Assembly (NCBI GenBank): GCA_014360845.1
Contig: JACIWR010000006.1
Location: forward strand, 1 to 32,042
From: Anaerolineae bacterium
Lineage (GTDB): Bacteria; Chloroflexota; Anaerolineae; JACIWR01
Length of the DNA: 32,042 nucleotides
Direction of reading: 5' to 3'
Each line of letters opens with the position of its first letter. The stretch's first letter is position 1. This document shows, one piece after another, positions 7,823-13,405 of the stretch. The notes below the pieces were generated by a model. It did no database searches. It was not told the DNA's origin and saw nothing but the letters and a program-made list of their open reading frames with translations. The translations under genes and the position numbers were made by a program.

Positions 7823-8166
7823 AGGTCAGCGGATGGAACGGATGAAACGGAGGGATGACTCGTCATCTACACCATCCCTATCGACCGCATCGGCTAACCC
7901 CCTCCGCTCTCGCGGAGTTAATGAACTTTCAGAAAATAATTGGGTTATCGCCTCTGGCCTCGCCTGGGACTCGAAGCCCCAGGCTGAGCGGCGGAAGGGC
8001 GCTTGCAGCGCCCTGAAAGTTGCCTGGAAAGCTCAATAGCCCGCTTGGAAGCGGGCTTGAGCTGCTCAGCCCTGAGCCTTCGGCGTGAGCGTTCGCCTGA
8101 GCTCACGCCGAAGGCTCAGACGAACGCTCGGGCCGAACGAAAGCACCAGCTACATCGGCTGACCCC
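7823..8166. other. Highly structured intergenic block between the regulator and the glycosyltransferase
   Basis: I see no gene in this 344-bp gap between convergent genes. It is packed with perfect inverted repeats: GCCTGGG/CCCAGGC (7962-7984), GGGCGCT/AGCGCCC (7997-8013), GCCCGCTT/AAGCGGGC (8039-8056) extended by GCTCAA/TTGAGC, and an 18-bp arm pair (8073-8118). An outer pair AACTTTCAG (7924-7932)/CTGAAAGTT (8013-8021) encloses the first two hairpins, giving a three-way-junction-like fold. The frame 7809-8039 is not credible, since it starts inside the regulator gene with no ribosome binding site. Confidence 0.5.
8073..8118. repeat. 18-bp perfect inverted repeat (REP/terminator-like)
   Basis: TGAGCCTTCGGCGTGAGC (8073-8090) is followed by a 10-nt loop and its exact reverse complement (8101-8118). 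No T-tract follows on either strand. It sits between the 3' ends of convergent genes, where a bidirectional transcription block or REP element would be expected. Confidence 0.75.
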
Positions 8167-11070
8167 CTAGGGCCGGGCAGACTCGACGGTCACAGGCCCC
8201 AATAGCACGTGATCTCCCACCACCTGGCCCGTCTCGTCCAGGATGGGCAGCCGCTCTCCCGTCTCCAGCCGATACATCCCCACCTCGATAGCGTACTCAC
8301 CCGCCGGCGCGTCGTCCTTGACGGGGATGAGGTATTCGTCGCTCACCACCTCGCCAGCCATCCAGAGGGCGGTCGGATACTGCCCTCCCAGTGGTGGGCT
8401 GTCCTTCTGGCCCCACACCTGGCCCGCTCCGTCCAGCAGGTGAGTAAACACCGTGTAACTCTCCGCCATCTCCGTCAAAGCTCGCCAGTAAAGCCGCAAG
8501 CGCAGGCCATCGCCCGCTTGAACAGTTTTACTCTCCAGGTCGTACCCCAACAACTCCACCTGGTCCCCCAGATTAACGTACAAAGGGTATGCCATCTCCG
8601 GCACCACAAACTGCCGCTCCACCACTTCCACTTGCAAGCTTCCCAGCGACAGCACCGTCGCCCCCGTTCCCGTGGTCAGCGGCTGTCCCCCGTCAACGCC
8701 CACCTGCAGTTCAATCTCATACTCACCGGGAGGAATGCCGGGGTCAATGAGCAGAGCATAGCGATCTTTCACGATCTCGCCCTCCGTCCACTGCCCCGTG
8801 GGATATGTTCCCTGCACCGGCGCCCCCTGCCACAGAAGCCATTCCGCGCCATCTTGTCCCCGCAGCCGAATTGTGACCTCGTAGTCCTCTGCCACATCCC
8901 GGCGGGCCTGCCAGTACAGCACCGGATAGAACTTCTCCCCAGATCGTACCTCGCGCCGGGGCCAGTCATATCCCAGAAAGACAAGAGCTTCTCCCAGAAC
9001 CTCCTCCCGACTTTCTTGAATATCCAACTCCGTCCGCGCCACCGGCTGCGTCGCGCGCGTCACCTGCAGAGGCCCCAGGACAATCGTATCCCCTGCCACA
9101 CGACCCTCCTCGTCCAGGGGCGGCAAAGGAGCGTCCAGAGAAGAAGAATACACACCCACCGCCAGCCAATACTCCCCCGGAGGAGTTCCCGCTTCCACTT
9201 CAACTCGCTTGTGGCTCACCATCACATCGCCAGGACGCCATTGCGCCGAGGGGTAATCGAAGAAATCATCCCGGCCCCACTGGAACCCCCACTCATCACG
9301 CAACCAGACAAACATGCTCCAGTCGCCCGTGGGCGTCGCTTGCAACACCCGCCAGTACAGGGTGAAGTCCACCGCCTCACCGGAGGGAACCGGGCTGCTC
9401 AGATCATATCCCAGGAGTTCCAGAGTATTACCCAGATTCACCCTGTGAGGATGCTGAGGCATCGGTTGAGGCAGCTCCTCTGGAGAGAAAAGATAAGCCG
9501 TGAAAGCGGGCTGGCCCATCGCCCCCTGCCCTTCCACCAGCAACGCCGGCGCGGGGAAAAACCGCTTCAGGAGAGACGGGTCGAGGGGGCTCTGGTGAGG
9601 AAACACATAGAGAACCTCCCGCTCCGCGCCCCCAGGGAAGACCACGGTATCACCACCGACCAGCCAGCGAATACGAGCATAATGGGGGGTCAAAAGGGCA
9701 ACCGTGGGATGTTGATAGTGAATAGACGAGACGAAAATATCCTGCTGCCCCATCTCCCACCGATTGAGATAGCGAGCCGCATCAGCCACATCGCCGTCGT
9801 TGAGGTAATAGACGTAAGGCTCACCGGCCCAATCCACAAAATAATACCAAAAGGTCAGAATTCCACCGCCGACAAGCAACAAGGCCAGCGTCCCAGGCCA
9901 GATGAGAGGCGAGTATGACAGCCGCTCCCGCACCCTGTCCAAGAGGCCCACCAGGCCCCAGGCGGGGAAGACGAACAGCAGGGGCATAATGCCCACTGCC
10001 CGCAGGTAATGGGGCACTTCGTCCAGAGCGAGAGTGGTGGGCAAGAGCATCACCACCAGGGTAACGAGGGAGAGAAAATGCGCCGCCCGTGACCATCGCT
10101 CGCGCCCACGGAGGATTTGATGCACGCTCAGCAGCAGGCCAATGTAGAAGAAAAACGAGATAATCACACCAAAGACGGGCCGATGGGCGATGTTGAAGCG
10201 CCAGTTGTCCGTCCCCCGGAAGCTGAACATGCCCGCCGTCTGGCAAATGGCCCGCCAGAGCGCAGACCATCCCCCATTTCCATCTCCCCAAAGACTCAGC
10301 AAGCCCACCTGTCCCATGCGCACGAAAAAGCTCTGGGGGTGGGTGAGAAAATAATAGCCCAAGGGCGCAAAGACGATACCCGCCACCACCGCGAAAAGGA
10401 GGAGTTGACCCAGGCGCTTGCGAAAGGCATGGCGGTCATCGAACAAAATCCAGAGGGAGAAGAGGAACAAGACCAGGGGGAAAGGACGACTGGCCAGATA
10501 GGTGTAGGCCGTCGCACCACAAAAGAAACCGCCGAGGACCAAAAACCCGACCCGCTCCTGCCGCAATCCTCGCCACAAGAAATACAGCGTGAGCCCTTGC
10601 AATAACGGCTGGCTGACAGCCCGCAGCCCATAGCGGCTGATGGTCACATTCCAATAAGAAGTGGCCAGTAGAGCCGCACTGAACAGCGCCAGCCAATGGG
10701 CTCGCTCCCGCCCCTCGTTGATGAACAGCTCCCGCACCAGAGCATAGGTCAACCCCACCGTGAGCACGCTGAGCAAAGCCGAAGTCAGGCGCAGAGCCCA
10801 GAGATTGACCCCCAGCAGCTTCATCAAGGCCGCAACCAGGTAGAAGTACAGCACCTCCTTGCCCGTATAGGATTGAATAAACAGGGGGTAGTCCCTGCCC
10901 AGGGCGATGTCGGCGCTGAGAAGACCATTGGCCGCTTCGTCGTAGTAGGGGCCATGAGGGAGAGATTGGAGGCGATACACCCGCAGAAAAAGGGCCACCA
11001 GCAAGATAGCAATCAGCCAGACCGATATGGAAATAGAAGTTCGCCTTTTGTGTTGTTGGGATTCGCTCAT
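8167..11070 (-). CDS. GT-C fold membrane glycosyltransferase (GT39/ArnT-like) with three C-terminal repeat modules
   Basis: This 967-aa protein has an N-terminal GT-C membrane core (about 1-440, roughly ten or more helices). The first external loop carries the acidic motif 'PYYDEAANGLL', the catalytic Asp/Glu position of dolichyl- or polyprenyl-phosphate sugar transferases. It probably moves a sugar from a lipid-phosphate donor to a protein, lipid or polymer on the outer face. The C-terminal half is extracytoplasmic and holds three tandem beta-rich modules at about residues 541-671, 690-819 and 831-967. Each opens with 'LGxxxxLLGYD', continues with 'LYWRxL' and 'GQYPTxxW', and closes with 'PPGEYxxxVGxY' and 'LGPLxV'. 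The start at 11070 (MSESQQHKRR, just before the first helix) is preferred; an ATG at 11127 is possible, and neither has a strong ribosome binding site. It appears monocistronic. Confidence 0.85.
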   Translation of the reverse strand: MSESQQHKRRTSISISVWLIAILLVALFLRVYRLQSLPHGPYYDEAANGLLSADIALGRDYPLFIQSYTGKEVLYFYLVAALMKLLGVNLWALRLTSALLSVLTVGLTYALVRELFINEGRERAHWLALFSAALLATSYWNVTISRYGLRAVSQPLLQGLTLYFLWRGLRQERVGFLVLGGFFCGATAYTYLASRPFPLVLFLFSLWILFDDRHAFRKRLGQLLLFAVVAGIVFAPLGYYFLTHPQSFFVRMGQVGLLSLWGDGNGGWSALWRAICQTAGMFSFRGTDNWRFNIAHRPVFGVIISFFFYIGLLLSVHQILRGRERWSRAAHFLSLVTLVVMLLPTTLALDEVPHYLRAVGIMPLLFVFPAWGLVGLLDRVRERLSYSPLIWPGTLALLLVGGGILTFWYYFVDWAGEPYVYYLNDGDVADAARYLNRWEMGQQDIFVSSIHYQHPTVALLTPHYARIRWLVGGDTVVFPGGAEREVLYVFPHQSPLDPSLLKRFFPAPALLVEGQGAMGQPAFTAYLFSPEELPQPMPQHPHRVNLGNTLELLGYDLSSPVPSGEAVDFTLYWRVLQATPTGDWSMFVWLRDEWGFQWGRDDFFDYPSAQWRPGDVMVSHKRVEVEAGTPPGEYWLAVGVYSSSLDAPLPPLDEEGRVAGDTIVLGPLQVTRATQPVARTELDIQESREEVLGEALVFLGYDWPRREVRSGEKFYPVLYWQARRDVAEDYEVTIRLRGQDGAEWLLWQGAPVQGTYPTGQWTEGEIVKDRYALLIDPGIPPGEYEIELQVGVDGGQPLTTGTGATVLSLGSLQVEVVERQFVVPEMAYPLYVNLGDQVELLGYDLESKTVQAGDGLRLRLYWRALTEMAESYTVFTHLLDGAGQVWGQKDSPPLGGQYPTALWMAGEVVSDEYLIPVKDDAPAGEYAIEVGMYRLETGERLPILDETGQVVGDHVLLGPVTVESARP

Positions 11071-11280
11071 GAAGGCGATTATACACCGACCCAGACCCCG
11101 GCGCAACTCCTCGCGTTTCGCTCCCATGTCGCACCATCGTTGTCCTGTGGTTGCACTGCGGGACTATCCTCGCCTCTCGTGGAGTACGACTCCGCGAGAT
11201 CAGGTGAGGTCCAACCCCGCGAGGCACGGGAGACCCGGACACGGTACGTTTGGAGTACTCAAGGTGGGCCCTTTGGGGGA

Positions 11281-11308
11281 TTACAACAAACAAATTGTGA
11301 TGTAAAAT
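11281..11308 (+). promoter_or_regulatory. Sigma-70-like promoter of a small transcription unit
   Basis: TTACAA (11281-11286) and TAAAAT (11303-11308) are separated by 16 bp in an AT-rich island within GC-rich DNA. The GGGGGAG ribosome binding site and ATG 11340 follow at suitable distances. Confidence 0.55.
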
Positions 11309-11339
11309 ACAAATAGTAAAAAGGGGGAGAAGACCACGC

Positions 11340-11561
11340 ATGGAAAGCGCGCAAGACAGCAGGTGGGCAATGGCAGAGATGAAGTGGACTATCACCGATC
11401 TCATCAGTCGTGAATTTGTGGATGTTGACTACGTCAACCCGCGCAAGGCCCATACCGGCGGGAGTCGCTACTACCATGCCGGAGACGCGCCACGAGTCAA
11501 CAATGCCTCACACCTCCACCCCTGCGTCTACGGCGCGACAAGGTGTAACCGTTGTCGCTAA
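11340..11561 (+). CDS. Small protein of unknown function, 73 aa, Cys/Arg-rich C-terminus
   Basis: ATG 11340 is preceded by GGGGGAG (11323-11329) and by a promoter-like pair at 11281-11308. The product is hydrophilic and ends in HPCVYGATRCNRCR with three cysteines. The middle (WTITDLISREFVDVDYVNPRK) could be a short leader-like helix. No family is recognised. A stem-loop with a T-rich end lies 36 bp downstream (11597-11640), so promoter, ribosome binding site, short ORF and terminator form a self-contained unit. An overlapping frame (11410-11616) ends closer to the hairpin but has no ribosome binding site and low-complexity Ser/Thr/Pro/Ala composition. The unit could also be a non-coding RNA. 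Confidence 0.4.
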   Translation: MESAQDSRWAMAEMKWTITDLISREFVDVDYVNPRKAHTGGSRYYHAGDAPRVNNASHLHPCVYGATRCNRCR

Positions 11562-11596
11562 AGCAACCCCATTTGCTTCCTGGAAATCTGGGGTCG

Positions 11597-11645
11597 AAAA
11601 ATCCGCTCCCGCCTGAACCAACAAGGTGAGAGCGGATTTTAGTTT
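11597..11645 (+). terminator. Terminator-like hairpin after the small unit
   Basis: AAAATCCGCTC (11597-11607) pairs perfectly with GAGCGGATTTT (11630-11640) around a 22-nt loop, with AGTTT following. The A/T ends of the stem give a U-rich 3' tail on the + strand. The long loop weakens it. It lies directly before the ribosome binding site of the next gene, so read-through control of that gene is also possible. Confidence 0.6.
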
Positions 11646-11664
11646 CAGAGAGGAGGTGACCGAG

Positions 11665-12585
11665 ATGTCGCGCATAAGATGGGAGGACAGGGGACAGGAT
11701 GACAGGGTGGTCTTCCGCACCCACTGGATCTTCCTGGTCAAGCGGCTGGCGACGTGGGTGCCACTCCTCGCCCTGAGCATCGGCTTCGTCGCTCTGGTCA
11801 GGCCAGGTAGCGTCTTCTGGCCATTACGGCTGCTGCCTCTCATCCCCCTCAGCGCCATCGTCTGGAACATCGCCGATTGGCGACAACGCATCTTCGTGTT
11901 CTACAAAGGCAGGCTGTACAGGCCAGATGGCATCCTGCACCTGCGTCAGCGCGTGCTCAACTTCCCCTTCTCCAACTGGACTCTCATCCAGTCCTTCCTG
12001 GGGAGGCTGCTGGACTACGGCGATGTGGAAATCGGCATGGGTGCCAACCCGGATCGGCTGGAGTGCATTGGCCGCTTCGCCGCCTTCACCGAAGCTCTGG
12101 ACGTGCTGCGCCAGCAACAAGCAGCCGGCAACCAGTCAAAGCCTTCACAGGTACAGCAGCAGGCAGTGGTATTCATGACCATCCCCCCAGAAGGCAGAGG
12201 CACAGTTCCCGGTGCCAGGCATCCCGTCCGCACCCAGGGAGAAGAGCTTTGGAGCCAGGGATACGTCTACCAAGGCACCCCTTTTGAGGTAGATGTGCCC
12301 AGCTACGCCGGGTTCCTGGCCTTCTGTGAGGAGTTCGTGCTACGTCAGCACAACTGGGATACCTGGTACTGCATCAGCGCCGATGCAAACCGTTGCTACT
12401 ACCCCCACGGCATCGGGGAACGTGCTGCGCAGTTCTACCTGGAATTGCTGGAGCGAGCCCACATCATCCGCGGGGCGAAGAACGGCGACAACGGTTGGGT
12501 ATCCCCCCGCATCCGCACGCTGGAGGACATCAAGCGGCGAATACCTTACTTCGAGCGCTTCAAACCCATTGGGGCGGCGAATTAA
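11665..12585 (+). CDS. Membrane-anchored PH-like domain protein, 306 aa, unknown function
   Basis: ATG 11665 follows a near-perfect AGGAGGTGA (11651-11659). The N-terminal part has two hydrophobic segments (about residues 20-45 and 50-70: 'RLATWVPLLALSIGFVAL' and 'LRLLPLIPLSAIVW'). A bacterial-PH-like stretch follows ('GRLYRPDGILHLRQR', 'DYGDVEIGMGANPDRLECI', 'FTEALDVL'), which recalls membrane bPH2 proteins. Residues about 210-306 form a separate soluble region rich in aromatic residues ('NWDTWYCISADANRCYYPHG', 'FYLELLERAHIIRGAKNG') that looks like a winged-helix or small alpha/beta domain but is not recognised. It is probably co-transcribed with the Cys-rich gene at 12651. The PH-like call is a judgement from pattern only. 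Confidence 0.6.
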   Translation: MSRIRWEDRGQDDRVVFRTHWIFLVKRLATWVPLLALSIGFVALVRPGSVFWPLRLLPLIPLSAIVWNIADWRQRIFVFYKGRLYRPDGILHLRQRVLNFPFSNWTLIQSFLGRLLDYGDVEIGMGANPDRLECIGRFAAFTEALDVLRQQQAAGNQSKPSQVQQQAVVFMTIPPEGRGTVPGARHPVRTQGEELWSQGYVYQGTPFEVDVPSYAGFLAFCEEFVLRQHNWDTWYCISADANRCYYPHGIGERAAQFYLELLERAHIIRGAKNGDNGWVSPRIRTLEDIKRRIPYFERFKPIGAAN

Positions 12586-12594
12586 ATCACTCCC

Positions 12595-12618
12595 GGGGCG
12601 ACCCGCGCGGGTCGCCCC
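12595..12618 (+). terminator. Strong GC hairpin between two genes
   Basis: GGGGCGACCC (12595-12604) and GGGTCGCCCC (12609-12618) pair around GCGC. There is no T-tract, so it is more likely an mRNA-stabilising or attenuating hairpin between 12585 and 12651 than a complete terminator. Confidence 0.5.
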
Positions 12619-12650
12619 CACCCTGCACTCCGCAAAGGAGGTGCACCACC

Positions 12651-13049
12651 ATGAACTTGAAATTGCTGTTCCCGAACGAAATAGAGGAGCTGGCCGCCGC
12701 GCTAGACGGCATCAGCGCAGCCACCGCCCAGGCCGCACAGGAGGGCTCAGAGAGCTTACGGGCCTTCCGTCTGGGTGTGCAGGTCACGCTGGCGGCGATG
12801 GTCAAGGCCACGGGCGGTCAGAGCCAGCCGATTAAGCCGAGGGACCCGATGAATCAGATCAATCGGGCACATCGGCTGACCAGCCCTTGCCCCCTCAAGG
12901 GCGTCTACGCCGGGCAAGCCAACGGTTACTACTGCCGCTTCTATCAGGGCCGCTGCCCGATGTTGGAAGACCTGGCGTACAACTATCTCGACTGCCCCGG
13001 CTGGCACAACTACGAGGCCGAGCGCCAGCGAAACGTTTGCTTCGGCTAA
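12651..13049 (+). CDS. Small Cys-rich protein of unknown function, 132 aa
   Basis: ATG 12651 follows AAAGGAGGTG with 7-bp spacing. The N-terminal half is helical and Ala-rich (about 8-55, 'EIEELAAALDGISAATAQAA'). The C-terminal part (about 80-132) has a regular cysteine pattern around aromatic residues: 'CPLKGVYAG', 'YYCRFYQGRC', 'LDCPGWHNY', 'NVCFG', suggesting a small metal-binding or disulfide domain. Between them, residues of the type QPIKPRDPMNQINRAHRLT are encoded by a dispersed DNA repeat (12825-12881), so the linker looks like an in-frame repeat insertion. It is probably an operon partner of the PH-like membrane protein. No family is recognised. Confidence 0.6.
   Translation: MNLKLLFPNEIEELAAALDGISAATAQAAQEGSESLRAFRLGVQVTLAAMVKATGGQSQPIKPRDPMNQINRAHRLTSPCPLKGVYAGQANGYYCRFYQGRCPMLEDLAYNYLDCPGWHNYEAERQRNVCFG
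12825..12881. repeat. 57-bp dispersed repeat, copy inside a coding sequence
   Basis: The segment matches the intergenic copy at 13068-13124 at 50 of 57 positions (both start CAGCCGATTAAGCCGA and end TGACC). It is built of degenerate 'CCGAT' words. It lies in frame in the Cys-rich gene. Confidence 0.75.
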
Positions 13050-13067
13050 GCTGCGGTCAGCTCTGGT

Positions 13068-13124
13068 CAGCCGATTAAGCCGATGGACCCGATGGATCGG
13101 CTCAATCGGGTACACCGGTTGACC
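13068..13124. repeat. 57-bp dispersed repeat, intergenic copy
   Basis: This is the partner of 12825-12881 (50 of 57 identical). Related CCGAT-rich sequence is found at 17185-17233 inside the BatA-like gene. Confidence 0.75.
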
Positions 13125-13145
13125 CACATCAGGTGACCAACATAG

Positions 13146-13180
13146 GCCCGTGCGCCAAAATTCACCCAGGGCGCACGGGC
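13146..13180. terminator. Bidirectional terminator-like hairpin
   Basis: GCCCGTGCGCC (13146-13156) and GGCGCACGGGC (13170-13180) form an 11-bp perfect stem with a 13-nt loop. It lies between convergent genes. It lacks a T-tract, so it may act as a Rho-assisted or structural end. Confidence 0.5.
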
Positions 13181-13204
13181 TCATACGTCTCACAGGGCCA
13201 AAAG

Positions 13205-13281
13205 TGTTCGACAGTCGAACATCTTCTTCCCCCCCACCACGATAAGGGCAAGTCCTCGTAGCACTGTTCGACAGTCGAACA
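13205..13281. promoter_or_regulatory. Pair of identical 17-bp palindromes 60 bp apart
   Basis: TGTTCGACAGTCGAACA occurs at 13205-13221 and again at 13265-13281. Each copy is a perfect palindrome around a central A. The outer flanks (AAAG on the left, CTTT on the right) extend the pair into a larger inverted repeat. It resembles a paired protein-binding site, but no adjacent gene starts here. Confidence 0.6.
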
Positions 13282-13405
13282 CTTTTCCACCACAGAGCAC
13301 GCAGAGATCGCCGAGAATAGCAGAGCCCTTTTACGTCGCCGTAAACCGGCGGCGCTGACAAAGTGGCGTCGCCCCATGTAATGCCGTCGGGGGCAAGCCC
13401 CGCCG

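Larger units (their letters stand above)
13050..13405. other. Intergenic region between convergent genes, rich in repeats
   Basis: No gene is seen in these 356 bp. In order it holds a 57-bp dispersed repeat (13068-13124), a terminator-like hairpin (13146-13180), and two identical 17-bp palindromes 60 bp apart (13205-13221 and 13265-13281). After these comes a stretch of the 'CCACAGAGCACGCAGAGATC' type that is common between genes in related genomes. Confidence 0.6.

Noticed and set aside
7809-8039. Small frame after the NarL-type regulator
   Set aside because: It starts with TTG inside the regulator gene, has no ribosome binding site and runs through hairpin-rich repeat DNA.
8209-9918. Long + strand frame (569 aa) opposite the glycosyltransferase
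   Set aside because: It is antisense to a clearly recognised gene with membrane core and repeat modules; the product is His/Arg/Pro-rich with no domain and no ribosome binding site.
11410-11616. Alternative small frame in the 11281-11645 unit
   Set aside because: It has no ribosome binding site and low-complexity Ser/Thr/Pro/Ala content; the 11340 frame has both promoter and Shine-Dalgarno support.
13205-13281. parS or SOS box
   Set aside because: TGTTCGACAGTCGAACA lacks the CACGTG core of the usual parS site and has GTTCG and CGAAC in the reverse order of the Gram-positive SOS box.
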